Assembly: GCA_030068145.1 (NCBI GenBank) | Contig: JAPJBO010000500.1 | Coordinates: 102,437-166,436, forward strand | From: Diplonema papillatum | Lineage: Eukaryota > Euglenozoa > Diplonemea > Diplonemida > Diplonemidae | Direction: 5' to 3' | DNA: 64,000 bases | Shown: piece after piece, positions 43,599-55,256 of the stretch | How the letters are laid out: each line of letters starts with the position of its first letter | Position numbering within the stretch: position 1 is the stretch's first letter | Made by a program: the position numbers and the translations under genes | Notes under the pieces: model-generated | The model's database searches: none | The model's input: the letters and a program-made list of their open reading frames with translations, nothing else | What the model was told of the DNA's origin: nothing

Positions 43599-44954
43599 TC
43601 AGGGCGTTAGCTTGGTCTCCGGCCCATTTTCCAAATTTGGACCGCCAACGGCTTTTTGCGTCCTCACTCAGGAAAGGGAGTTCCTCCTCCAGCAACCCTG
43701 CTTTCAGCATGGCCGTTGTGACTCTCATTTTGGCTATCCTTTGGCAACGGTGTTGTCGTGCTGCCACGGGCAGTCGGTGTCAGAAGTATCGATGCCTCGC
43801 GTTGGCCTTCGTGGCGACCACTTTCCCTGCAGCCGGCCCTTGTGAAGGCAGGGGCTACAGTATTAGCCTTGCACAGAGCAGCCCTGTGTTTGGCTATGTC
43901 CCGAAGAGGAAGGGAATAGGATAAGAAGGAAGGACAGACTGGTTGTTACGGTTTGACAGATAGTTACAGGATCAGCTGCGGCAAAAAGAGCAGGAACCGA
44001 TCCAGCGTTCCCTCGACGGATCGCGGGCATGATGACTTCTTCGCACATAACGCCAATTGCCCACTTTTGCTGGTATTCCGCGTGAAGGCAGACACTCCCC
44101 TGGTCCTCTAAATGCAGCACAGGCGCGACGAGGGAGGGTCGCAGACTACACTGCTCAAGCATGGCGCAAATTCCTCGCCCCGATATTTTATGTCTGGACC
44201 AGGTGGTAGAAGACTCAGAGTCTGACCATTACAATGGATTACAAAAGTAGACATCAGTGTTGAGAACTTCCCGCAATCGAACCAGGTGTAATACCCAAGC
44301 TCATACACCTGCTCGGTAGCTTCCGGTTCAGCCGGCTTCCCGCGGTCTTCTTGAAGCTACAAAGATAAGTAAATTTAATACCAGCTGAAGCGGAACGCAG
44401 TCACGGCTGATGATTTGATGCAGCTGAAGAAACGGCTGCTGGATCTAGGAGACGGCCGAAGACGAGCGGAAAGGGCAGCAGGACGAGACAGACCGGGTGG
44501 CCTGAATTTAAGTTTAACCGTAAAAACAGTCAATCATTCATACTACGCGCCTCACAGCCTCAATGGTCAACCGGAGACCTAGAACACCGAACCTCTAAAC
44601 CACCATAAACGCTAGAAATACGGCTAAAAATACGGAAGGCAGTGAGGAGACCGGAAACTCTTATGAGATGGTCCCTGCAATACAAGTTCAAACTACCCGA
44701 CAGAGGTTTCTTCGATGGTCTGATTTTTGGACGTTGGGGGGCCGTGGCCATTTCTCGAATCCCCCTCAACGCGACCTTCGCTCGATCGTACCGCCAGACC
44801 CGCCGCACGTACTCGGCTTGTCCCTCCAGCTGCGGGTTAAGTTCCCGACTGCGTAATCCAACGCCGGTGTCCCTCGCGTAGAGTCGTCGACGCCGCCTCA
44901 TCCGCCTGGTTGATGTGCTGGTTTTCCGCGTGCCCCTTGCTCCACCGCAGGCAC
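43599..44954. other. no convincing gene; part of interrupted retroelement at the right end
   Basis: Nothing coding is supported to about 44,560. Positions 44,565-44,630 (TGGTCAACCGGAGACC ...) match 55,663-55,715. The last ~100 bp before 44,955, read on the minus strand, carry the C-terminal RNase H motif of the retroelement at 46.58-49.1 kb. Confidence 0.5.
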
Positions 44955-44963
44955 CCCGCGTAG

Positions 44964-46577
44964 GGGTCAATTCCCATTCACGGGCAATCTTTAACTTTTT
45001 GCCCATTCACGAGCATGGCTTAACTTTTTGCCCATTCACGAGCATGTTTCAAACTTTTTGCCACCTTAAACTTTTTGCCCATTCACGAGCATGGCCTAAC
45101 TTTTTGCCCATTCACGAGCATGGCCTAACTTTTTGCCCATTCACGAGCATGGCCTAACTTTTTGCCCATTCACGAGCATGCTTAAAACTTTTTGCACATT
45201 CACGAGCATGCTTAAAACTTTTTGCCCATTCACGAGCATGCTTCAAAATATTTGCCCATTCACGAGCATGTTGCAGACCTTTTTGCCCGTTCACGAACTT
45301 TGTCTACTCACGAGCAATTCTTAACTGCACAAAGAGCGCTAAGGAAGTCTGCTGTTTTCTCCTGCAACTTGGGTCCCCAACTTGCCCAAAATCTTGGTCA
45401 TAGCGGACAGGACTGCAGATCTAACAACGTGGACTATAATGGCAAAATCGAAGGGCTTGGACTATAATGGCAAAATCTAAGAATCGTGGACTATAATGGC
45501 ATGGTTCCCGGCTTTGCGACCGCACAGGCTCATGCCTAACAAACCCGATGAAGAAAAAGTGGGTAAAGGTGACCATGGAGTCAACGACAACACAATCCTG
45601 GTTCTGCAAAGGGTACTCTTCAGGATGTGTCTAACTTGCTCTAAGTCAGTGAGTTGCAGTAGTTCTTGGACTTAGAGCAAGTTAGACACGAGATTCGAAT
45701 TATTTGAAAATTCGAATCTCGAGTCCAAGAACCACTGCAAATGACCAAAACAAGGAAACCGTACACCGCGAGAGTAGGAAAACGTAGAAAGGGAAAGTTT
45801 TTTTTTGACCGCACTACCCTGAGCCAAATCCTGGACGTGGTTTCAGGTGGTAAATTGGCAAATGATCATGATCAGAAGGTCCTACTTGGGCGGTTCAATT
45901 TCCTCACACATTGCATGTGGCTGAGGAAAAAACTCAAAGGTCAAAATACATCTGTCAGAGCAGGCCGGTGTCAATACCCAAAGTACGGTAATACCCAAAA
46001 CACCGTTTTAAACGGGCCGACGTCGGCGACGCGAAACTCTTAGGAAACACTTGAAGAAGGAAACGTAGTTGAGAAAAACGGGATCGTCGGAAACACAAAA
46101 CAGAACTGGACAGTCATGACATGCACGACTGAGCTGTTGAGTGATCCGTATCACCGAATGGGAGCGACAGAATTGAACTGATCCTGTTCTAAGCTGAACG
46201 GCTGAAAGTTTGAACTCGCTTGTAAACACGTGTAACGTGCACTCGGTAGCTTGAGCCAATTTGACTTATGCCGAAGTTATGACAAGTTATGCTTGAATTC
46301 TCGTGATTGAGCAAAAAAATAAGAATACTCGTGAATGGGCAAAAGGTTTTGAGCATGCTCGTGAATAGACAAAAAGTTTCGAGCATGCTCGTGAAAGGGC
46401 AAAAAGTTTGAAGCATGCTCGTGAATGGGAATGGCAGTGCTCGTGAATAGGCGAAAAGTTAAAACATGCTCGTGAATGGGCAAAAACTTCGAGAATGCTC
46501 GTGAATGGGCGAAAAGTTCAAGCATGCTCGTGAATGGGCAAAAGGTTTTGAGAATGCTCGTGAATGGGATTTGACCC
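44964..46577. mobile_element. 1.6-kb TIR element with 9-bp target duplication
   Basis: Starts GGGTCAATTCCCATTCACGG and ends with the inverted GAATGGGATTTGACCC. Both subterminal zones are arrays of the ~30-bp unit TTTTTGCCCATTCACGAGCA (45,000-45,300, and inverted 46,320-46,570). CCCGCGTAG stands on both sides (44,955-44,963 and 46,578-46,586). The interior has three GGACTATAATGGCAAAATC units (45,431-45,500), a nested cruciform (45,627-45,735) and no recognisable transposase, so it is non-autonomous. A 9-bp duplication fits Mutator-like elements; hAT-like (8 bp) is the alternative. Confidence 0.88.
45627..45735. other. nested perfect cruciform
   Basis: A 21-bp perfect stem (GTGTCTAACTTGCTCTAAGT at 45,627 with its complement ending 45,689) has a loop that itself pairs with the sequence after a second, 12-bp stem (GAGATTCGAATT/AATTCGAATCTC, 45,690-45,720). 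TTGCAGTAGTTCTTGGACTT pairs with AGTCCAAGAACCACTGCAA. Confidence 0.85.
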
Positions 46578-46586
46578 CCCGCGTAG

Positions 46587-49110
46587 TCGCCAAGGCACTT
46601 TGACACCAGGTCACCAAGCTGAGCTCGTTGGATGGCCGCCTGGCTGTCACAGTACCAGACCAGCTGGTTTGGCAGCAACTCCGCAAATTTCAAACGCCGT
46701 CGCCAGGAGCAGCATCGCCGCCAATTCTGCGTCGGTGCTCGACGTAACCGTCCCTCGTAGAAAGGCACCTACCTTCTTCGTCCCGATCGCTACGCCTACT
46801 GATCCGTGGGCCTCTTCTTCGAAGAAGCCGTCACTCGCCGCAACGATCTCCGTGTTCCTCTCCATTCGGATTTCACCAACTTCACGGTCCGCGCCAGTAG
46901 GCTTGTCCCTTCTGCTGTCTCCCGTGGGGCCGGAAGCCTTTCGTCGGGAGGACGTCCCCCACTCGCTTATACGCCAAGTACGGCCTTGTTTGCTGCATCG
47001 AGGAGTAGGATTCGACGGTCTGACAAGTGTACCCATCCTTGCACCCAGAGATTTTTTTTACGCCGCAGGTGTGCGGTGCTTCGGGATTAGGCTCGCTGTT
47101 GTGCTGCCATAAGCTTCGGTGCTCGGGGGTCGAAGCAGGTCGGCAGACTGTACATCGAGAGGGCGGGGAGCACATGGGTACCGTAGAAGGCGCACGTTCG
47201 CCGGGTTGATCGGCACTGATGTGAATTCGTGTAGTCCACGAGTCTCGCCAACCCCTCCAGCTTGTTAGCGTCATTTTCACACCCTCCGGCGCGTGTCTTC
47301 GCATGTATGCACACGCCCAGCAGCACGGCCTTGTCCACGGTCTCACGGGCGGGGTTCGAGCTCCACTCGAAGGAGTGTCACGGCTTTCTTCTCCTCCAGT
47401 TCCAGTTCCCTTAGATCTCGCCCAGTTCTGCTCTTCCGAAAGTGTCCCGGAGTCGAGCTCTCGTCGTGCGAGCGACCAGGTCGTCGACGTACTTGCGCGC
47501 ATCTGCTTCCGCCAACTCCTCTTGTAGGAAGTTGTTGTACGCCTGTCGTGATAGGTCGGGAACACGAATGCCTTGGACCCCATGGGGGGGCGATGGATAG
47601 TGATCCATTTCCAAAAAGGCGTTAGAAAAGGACCGCTTCGAGGCAGTAAGAGACCCTGTCGTAGAGAGGTGGGGTCGGTCTTTCCGCCGACAAACAGGAT
47701 TATGACCTGTTGCGCGTCCAGTCCACATATGGTTCAATCGAACCCGTTGAAGGTCGATGAATCGGCAAGCCGTAGACCACTGGAAGCGCAAGGCCATGGT
47801 GTGTAGGTTGGCGCGCCGTGAGACCACTTGCTGGATCTCCTCCTTGGTCGGAGTGCGCCCGGCATCGCGGGTGCGTCGGTCCTCGAACTTGTCCATGGAA
47901 AGTTGACCGAGCGGCGATACGCGCTCATCCAGTTCACCCGGGACATCCGGTAGTACGTGACGTACTGGAGAGCGGAATGGTCCTCTCGCCACCTTCCGAT
48001 TCACGCACACGAGGAAGGCCTCCTCGTCGGTCAGCGTCGGGTGAAAGCGTCGGGCTTCCAGCGCGTACTTGTGAGCGCGGCTCACGACGGACAATGGCTG
48101 GGCTGCTCTTGTAGCATCTCTGCATGGTAAGGAGGAGTGCCTCCTGATCCTCCTGAAACCGGTCTAGATCGGGACAGGAGTGATCCTTCTTTCGAGGTAG
48201 TGACCTCTCCATCACGTCTGCCCACAAGCCATCTGTCGGCATGCCCAAGGGGGCAGTAGGGTTCGCCGAACTTCATCTCCGCTGTCTCTTCGAGGAGCTC
48301 TCCTTCTTGACGTCCCGGGTGTCGACCTTTTTTGCCAGCTCTGACATGGCCTTCTGACCCTGGGCCAGGGCCGACTCGAGTGAAGTCGGAGTAGCCCATC
48401 AGCCCGTAGCGTGTTTCCCACGCCACCTGGAACTCCGTGCCATTCGGGTGCTGGCATTTCGGGCGGAGAGCCTCCAGGCGGACCATGATGGCGTGCACCG
48501 CCTGGAGGATACCCGGCGAGCCGTGCGCCAGGGGCATCAAAGCCTCCAGGCTGGAGAAGTGGATTCTCCTCTCATGGTCTATTGAGCTCGCGGTGTCGTG
48601 GGGTTTCTCGGGCACCATGTGGTACGCGAACCGCCCCTTGATCTCCGACAGGATCAGCTGCCGCCCCTGCGCCGTCTCCAATCCTGCCAACCAAGTTGTG
48701 ACTCGGCGAGGATCAACCGCCTCGGTATTGACCAGAGGGGCTGGGACGGGGATGGCTGCGTGTCGGTGTTGGCCAAACAATCCACGGTCCGGTAGATGAC
48801 GTCCTTCGAAATGGGTCTGGCTTGGCGAGTGGTGTCTCTCGTTTTCATCTTCGCGAGACCCCTGAGTGCCATTGTGATACGATGGTCGGCCAATGTCGCC
48901 CCATCCATCCGCAGCGCCGCGGATTGATGGATATTCGCCACCTCGGTCAGTCACGATCGACGTCGCCTGCATTCCTTCCGCATGGCACCATCCGATGAAT
49001 GCCAAGACCTGATCGGCTGTCGCGTGATCTTGGAGGCGGCGCTCTTTTCTTTTTTTTTTTTTTTTTTTGGAGCGGCGTTTGGGGCAGGCTATTAGCTTCA
49101 TTTTTCCTCA
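46587..49110 (-). pseudogene. decayed retrotransposon pol (integrase-like, RT, RNase H)
   Basis: Read on the minus strand with many frameshifts. A DDE-integrase-like patch, SIVTDRGGEYPSIRG, lies near 48,930-48,980. An RT region has PPHGVQG (motif B area) and KYVDDLVART (motif C) at about 47,465-47,590. RNase H pieces are ASDGFFEEEAHGSVG (about 46,800-46,845), SSTDAELAA (about 46,730-46,755) and WYCDSQAAI (about 46,630-46,660). The RNase H C-terminus lies beyond the inserted 44,964-46,577 element at about 44,880-44,945. The order integrase-RT-RNase H would fit Ty1/copia, but the PHG...YVDD spacing is more like gypsy or DIRS. The part 47,700-48,250 also resembles a tyrosine-recombinase core (TACRFIDLQRVRL). 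The family is therefore undecided. Confidence 0.6.
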
Positions 49111-49230
49111 GTTTTCCAAATTCCGTCTCAATAGCCAATTTGCTTTTTCCGCTCTGAAATTGAGAAGCCTCCGTCCAGGCCACCCGAACCTTCCAAAAGG
49201 GGGCTCCGCCCCCCGGCAAACGGTACGGTA
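49030..49230. other. T-run and palindrome-related sequence, probable small insertion
   Basis: Interrupts the integrase-like frame with a run of 19 T and TTCCAAATTCCGTC, the half-site of the 32-bp palindrome at 49,661. Followed by a C-rich segment and TTCAGGTGGAG. No coding sequence. Confidence 0.45.
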
Positions 49231-49660
49231 CATTCAGGTGGAGAAATTAAACATATCGACCAACGTACTGGTGGCACTGTTTGCCATCTGTGTGACCCTC
49301 GCCCCGCTCCCCCTGGTGCACACTCCTGAAGCCAACAGCCCATTTCAAATTCATCCACCACTGTGCTGGTAAATCATTGGCATGAGTAGATGCAGACCGG
49401 AGATCACACGGAACAAGGCACTTGTGTCAACTCGGAGAATCTGTCAAGAATTCCGGGCTGAGCTTCGACTCTCTCACTCGGCACCCACAGCAGCCCCAAA
49501 TTTCTGCCAGCCAGCCCACGATGCCCAGCGGCGACCCACCGATGGCCAGCCCCTGACCGCACAGCTGGCCTAACCCACGCCTCCACCGGACCCCCACGAC
49601 TTTTTTCATCGAAGGTCGTTTTTTGCACTTTTCTTTTTTTATTTTTTGAGCCGCCCGGAT

Positions 49661-49692
49661 TTCCAAATTCCGTCAGCTGACGGAATTTGGAA
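49661..49692. other. perfect 32-bp palindrome
   Basis: TTCCAAATTCCGTCAG and its exact reverse complement, centred on CAGCTG. A half-site recurs near 49,113. Confidence 0.9.
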
Positions 49693-49827
49693 TGGGAAGC
49701 TAATGCCCTGGTTTGGGGCAGCAGTCAGTTGTGAGACTGGCAGGTGAGCAGCGCCACCTCCCCTAGCGAGCTCTCAGATCAACCTGCGTCTGATGCAGCT
49801 GTTGTATGGATCGCCTACATAAACTCA

Positions 49828-50130
49828 GCTGCGCGTGCCTTCATTGCGAAGGTTACTGCTGCGGCCTTCTGGGTGGCAGCTGTGTCAGTAGCGAGATCTG
49901 GGGCCCTGTGATGGCTGAGTGCACACCTAAGCAGGTCTGCATCCTCGTGTTGTAGTACAAAGGTTTCGTGAGGGCCTGGTCAACCACCTCATCACTATAG
50001 GGCACAAACCTTTCGCGACCGTGATTGGACAGTCGGGATTGCCGGGGGCGGGTCTTCATGAAGAAGAGAAAAGTAAAGCAAGACCTGCCCCCTGCGCCTG
50101 CTGTCTCCCGCTGCTTCGGCAGACGACTCA
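49828..50130 (+). repeat. dispersed repeat leading into the second (TAC)n
   Basis: The first part matches 14,575-14,685; from about 49,912 it matches the 3' part of the 35,825-36,234 repeat and ends at GCTTCGGCAGACGACTCA. Confidence 0.8.
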
Positions 50131-50651
<521 letters not shown>

Positions 50652-50828
50652 TTGCAGTTTACTGAGGGAATTGGCACAGCGAATTGTTCAACTTGCTTGA
50701 TAACAAACCATCAGCAGGCCGCAGTTAGTGACAAAGGAATAAACAATTTGGCTCAGCATTAGGTGAAATCTGACCAACCAAGCAAAAGACAAGGAGAGTT
50801 CGTGACAATTCCTGGAGCGGCGTTCGGT

Positions 50829-51340
50829 GTCATGGGGCCTTCACGTGACGACACTGTTGACCGCACCTTAATTGAGTCGCGGTCGCCGATCCCCCAACCG
50901 CCAGCATCACCTTGATGCGACGCGGAACAAGTGGTGACAGCACCGCCAGGCGAATAGAGGGCCACAAAAGTGGCACAAATCGACCGGTCGGGGGGTGCTT
51001 AGCAGCCAATGGCCTGATGGCTGAGTGCACACCTAAGCAGGGCTGCATCCTCGTGTTGTAGCCGTGTTGTATAAGGCTTCGTGGGGGCCTGGTCAACCAC
51101 CTCGTCACAATAGGCGCAAACTTTCTCGACAGTGATTGGACAGTCGGGATGCCGGGGGCAAGTAGAGCAAGACCTGCCCCCTGCGCCTGCTGTCTCAGGC
51201 TGCTTCGGCAGACGACACATACTACTACTACTACTGGAGCGGCGTTATAAGTGTCATGGGGGGGCCTTCACGTGGCGACACCGTTGACCGCACCTTAATT
51301 GAGTCGCGGTCGCCGATCCCCCAACTGCCATACATGGCGC
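50829..51340 (+). repeat. dispersed repeat with a short (TAC)5, plus partial copy
   Basis: Full copy of the 35,825-36,234 repeat with only five TAC triplets at 51,220-51,235, directly followed by GGAGCGGCGTT and a second partial start of the same repeat (51,253-51,330). Confidence 0.85.
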
Positions 51341-52207
51341 TGACTTGCGGAGGCAGACTACCTGTCAACCGTAACTCGCAGTCTGTCCTTCCTTCTCATC
51401 TCCTCTCTTCGGGGCATAGCCGGGGCCATACTAGTGTAGCCCATCCCCCGCATTGTATGTGATACCACGTAGCATCAGGAGGTCGGTGGATACACCACGC
51501 AGCGGTGGATATCCCGTCCTGCATCCTGTAGCTGCACGGTATCGTGGTAGTGTATACACATACTGTGGTATGGTGGTATACATACTACCTACATACTACC
51601 TATACATACACCCTGTAGTGCCTGTGGTACTACGTGTGGTGCTATGTGGTGGTATGTTCGGGGCCGGCTGCAGGAGAAGTGGTCGCCACAAAGGAAGTTC
51701 CCCGAAAAGTCCCCCGGTGCTCCCCGATATTTTTTGTCTGAACCCGGTGGCGTGCGAACAAACAAAAAGCGATCTACATCAAGCGATCAAGCGAACTATA
51801 ACCCTAAAAATATGCCTCATCGTCATTCTGTATCTCGCATCGCCTTTATACTGACCACAGGCAAAAAAGAAACTCGCATCACCTTTATAATGACCACAGG
51901 CAAAAAGAAACAAAGGGGGAGGGGTAAAAAAAGTCTCCCGTCCGGGAAGCCCGCTACAGGGCGTGGCCAACACAAACACCCACTCCTCTGGATAACCCCT
52001 CCTTTGGCTTTGGTTAGCCAACGTGAGTGAGAGAGTAGAGGAAAAAGAACGAGTGTAAAATAACGGAGGTAGTACAAACTACCCCCAACCACCGACGGAG
52101 ATCACCGCAAACTGTCTTGCCTTCCCTTGTTCATCGAAGCCAGAAACCATTACACCGACTCCTCTGGATCGAGACATGCGGGAAAGACAGAGCAAGCCGG
52201 TTGGAGT
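51341..52207. other. upstream region of PIG-C, no gene seen
   Basis: Contains TA-rich CATACTACCTACATACTACC repeats (51,556-51,615), CCCCGAA units (51,698-51,735), the TCAAGCGAACTATAACCCTA motif (51,787) and two copies of ACTCGCATCACCTTTATAAT-type sequence (51,833-51,900). A GACAG acceptor-like site lies at 52,188-52,192, 15 bp before the PIG-C start. Confidence 0.5.
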
Positions 52208-53195
52208 ATGTCTCGCAAATCGGCAAAGCAGTCGGTTAAGGGTGCGACGCGGGAGGGCAACGGCGTGAGCACTGCTACCGATGGTGACCGCGGCCCCGGC
52301 AGAGGGGAGGCCGGCGGGGACGACGGCTGCGGCCGCGGCGGCGAAAACAGGCGCAAGCCCCGCCCTCGCGACGGCACGAGCGGCGCAGACGGGCGCGGCA
52401 ACTGCGGCGACGCCGACAACGGCAACAACCACAACAATGCCAGCAACAACAGCTGCAGCAATAGCGGTAGTAAAGGCAACAGCAGCTCCGGCAACAGGAA
52501 CAGTAAAGGCAGCATCAATGGGAAAGGCAACAACAGCAGCTGCGGAAACAGCGACAGTACGGGCAACAGCAGCAACAATAAAGGCAACAACAATGGGAAA
52601 GGCAACAACAGCAGCCGCGGCAACAGGGACAGTACATGCAACAGCAGCAAAGGCAACAGCGGCCACAAAGCGAACCGGAGGCAGGGCGGGAAGGCGCTCG
52701 CCGGTGGGCAGCGCTGGCAGCGCGTGCTGTGGCAGCAGACGGGGCTCGGGGACAGCTACGTGGACGAGGAACGGTTCCTGGAAGGCCTGCAGCTGAACAC
52801 GCGGGTCCGGTTGGTTCCGTACGCGCAGCTGATCAAGCACTCGACGGCCGTCACGCAGCAGGTCGCCGTCGCGACGCTATACCTGCAAGTCTTCTCCCAG
52901 CTGCTGCAGGGCCGGATATCGTCCGACACCGTCTGCGCTGCCTGCGCCGCCGCAGCCGCGGCCGCCCTCGCCGTGTACAGCGTCTGCGTCCTGCCCCGCG
53001 GGACCTCCTCCGCGCCGCAGCCCCGCGCCGACATCGCCGCCGGGCTCTCGGAGCTCGCTATCAGTGCGGGGGCGCTCTACTTCGTCTCGCCCATCCTCCG
53101 GACCCTGACCGAGCCCTGGGCGGATGACACCCTCACGACGGTTTGCGTCTTGCTCTTCGTCGTCAACCTCGCGACCTCTGATTACAGCTCAGCCG
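52208..53195 (+). CDS. PIGC: PIG-C, GPI-GlcNAc transferase subunit, exon 1
   Basis: The subunit belongs to the ER-membrane complex that transfers GlcNAc to phosphatidylinositol, the first step of GPI-anchor synthesis. Exon 1 codes residues 1-329. Residues about 45-150 are an unusual low-complexity N/S/G/K stretch not found in the animal or yeast proteins. From about 155 the family signature appears: WQRVLWQQTGLGDSYVDEER, FLEGL, then hydrophobic helices, then FVSPILRTLTE...DTLTT and the end of the conserved L..FDY region (NLATSDYSSAG). The exon ends at 53,195 before GTATGC in phase 1. Joining to 53,964 gives exactly the family's spacing from DY to LASR (28 residues in the human protein and here). 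The start is the first in-frame ATG. Confidence 0.92.
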
Positions 53196-53963
53196 GTATG
53201 CACTGCACCCAGGCCGTATTATTTGACCATTGAACTGGGGGGAACCGAAATCTGAAAATAGTCGGTCTTATAAGCAGCCGGAGAAATCTGAAAATAGTCG
53301 GTCTTATAAGCAGCCGGAGAAATCTGAACCTACGGTCAGAATCTAAACTGGGTCGGTCATATAGGCTGGAGTCTGTCTGGACCGAGGCGGTCTTATAAGC
53401 CGGAAGTCGGACAGATAGCCGGAATTTGAACCTAGTCGGCCGTACAAACTGGAATCTGAACATGGTCGCATATGCCGGAATTTGAAACTATATGCTGGTC
53501 ATGTAACTCGAAAACAGAAATACTTGAAGGCGACTCAATACTCGAAACAGTCCAGGAATACGCAAATACGTACAGTAGACTTCACGAAGAAGGAGAAGGA
53601 CAAGGAGACGGTGTCCGTCAACTCCGCGTCTGTTGCCAGCGTGTTGCTCGCCAGCCGCTTCGAGGAGTCGGGCGCCGGGTTTGCGACCATCGCGCTCGCG
53701 GTGCTGCTGTTCACGGCGTCGCTGCCGTTCCGGCGCTTCCTGCGCGTGTCGTATCCCGACGCGTAGATAGGGTTCGCGTTGATGTGGTTGTTGTTTAGCT
53801 CTTGCTTCGCGTCGTCATTGTCATCGCGACCCACAGAATTTTCCGGCTTACAACTCGAAAACAGAAATACGTGCGGGCGACTCAATACTTAAAACCATCC
53901 ATGAAATAAGTACAGGAGCGCTAAAAACTCGAAACCGTCTAAAAAATGCGCGAATAAATACAG
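53196..53963 (+). other. PIG-C intron with a decoy copy of exon 2
   Basis: A 768-bp GT-AG intron. Positions 53,230-53,460 hold degenerate ~38-bp units with AATCTGAA and GTCGG(T/C)C(T/A)TAT. Positions 53,578-53,767 copy the start of exon 2 (TVSVNSASVASVLLASRFEE to VSYPDA) including a possible acceptor, but run into TAG where the real exon reads TGG. A third, short piece lies at 53,770-53,830. Confidence 0.88.
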
Positions 53964-54373
53964 GAGACTTCGCGAAGGAGACGGTGTCCGTCAACTCCGC
54001 GTCTGTTGCCAGCGTGTTGCTCGCCAGCCGCTTCGAGGAGCCGGGCGCCGGGTTTGCGACCATCGCGCTCGCGGTGCTGCTGTTCACGGCGTCGCTGCCG
54101 TTCCGGCGCTTCCTGCGCGTGTCGTATCCCGACGCGTGGTTCGCGTTGACGTGGCTGTTGGTCGGCTCTTGCTTCGCGTCGTTCGTCGCCGTCGACGCCT
54201 GCTGGGCGGGCGCGTTCGCCGCCGTGGTGGCGGGGATCACGTTTGCGATCCCCGCTTGGTTCAACTACGAGCAGCGTGTCGCGAAAATGCAGATCAACGG
54301 GCCGTGGGACGAGGCGCGGCCGACGAACTGCGCCGCCGCCGCCGAGTGGGATACTGCTGGGTTGCTTACTTGA
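53964..54373 (+). CDS. PIGC: PIG-C, GPI-GlcNAc transferase subunit, exon 2
   Basis: Codes the C-terminal 136 residues (total about 465). It continues in phase 1 from 53,195, giving GDFAKETVSVNSASVASVLL then ASRFEE, membrane helices (IALAVLLFTASLPF, WLLVGSCFASFVAV, AAVVAGITFAIPAWF) and the diagnostic C-terminal INGPWDEA, the counterpart of IHGPWDEA in the human protein. The stop is at 54,371-54,373. The acceptor AATACAG lies at 53,957-53,963. The last ~90 bp are copied several times downstream. Confidence 0.92.
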
Positions 54374-55110
54374 AGGGCGCGGACCAAGTGGCTGTTGGTG
54401 CACACATCAAATTGGTCCGGCGCCAGTCGCATTTTGCGATCTCGCGCTTGATGCAACGAGCAACGTCACGCAAAAGTGCAGGTATACGGACGAGGCACGC
54501 ACCGACGAACTGCGCCGCTGCTGTCGAGTGGGATACTGCCGGGTTGCCTACCTTGACAAGCCACAGAGGGACGTCTGTTGAGCGATCCCCGCTTTTCAAC
54601 TACGAGCAACATGTTCCGAGAATGCAGATGGTTCAACTACGGCAACATGTCCGTAAACAGCAGATCAACGGGCCGTGGGACGAGGCGCGGCCGACGAACT
54701 GCGCCGCTGCTGACGAGTGGGATACTGCCGGGTTGCCTACCTTGACAAGCCACAGAGGGACGTCTGTTGAGCGATCCCCGCTTGGTTCAACTACGGCAAC
54801 ATGTCCGTAAAATGCAGATCAACGGGCCGTGGGACGAGGCGCGGCCGACGAACTGCGCCGCCGCCGCCTAGTGGGATACTGCTGGGCTGCTTACTTGAAG
54901 GGCACGGACCAAGTGGCTGTTGGTGCACACATCAAATTGTCCGGCGCCAGTCGATCTCGCGCTTGATGCAACGAGCAACGTCACGCAAAAGAGCAGGTAA
55001 ACGGACCACGGGACGAGGCACGCGCCTCCTTCGAGCAAATCCTCTCGGATGACCAGCGCGCTGCCTTCTTTCAACTGCGTCGCCACTTCTCCATCGCGCG
55101 CCTTGCAAGT
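54374..55110 (+). repeat. repeated copies of the PIG-C 3' end
   Basis: The coding stretch for NYEQ...M to INGPWDEARPTNCAAA and the following non-coding GGCTGTTGGTGCACACATCA are repeated in shuffled order: GACGAGGC(A/G)CG units near 54,490, 54,677, 54,831 and 55,012, and the downstream unit near 54,388-54,480 and 54,905-54,990. Copies carry deletions and stops (for example TAG at 54,869). No function is inferred. Confidence 0.85.
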
Positions 55111-55256
55111 CGCCCACCGAGGTGCTCATTGCTGCGATAACCAATTTCTGCCTCCCTGGCGACAGTATTTGTTGCTGCTAAAAAGAACGTTGGCAGCGGT
55201 TTAACCAAATCACATACAGGTTAAATCGCACAAACAAAACATATTGCTCGTGCAGA

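Noticed and set aside
48437..48799. Plus-strand frame of 120 codons in the retroelement region
   Set aside because: Opposite strand of the decayed pol; the recognisable motifs are all on the minus strand.
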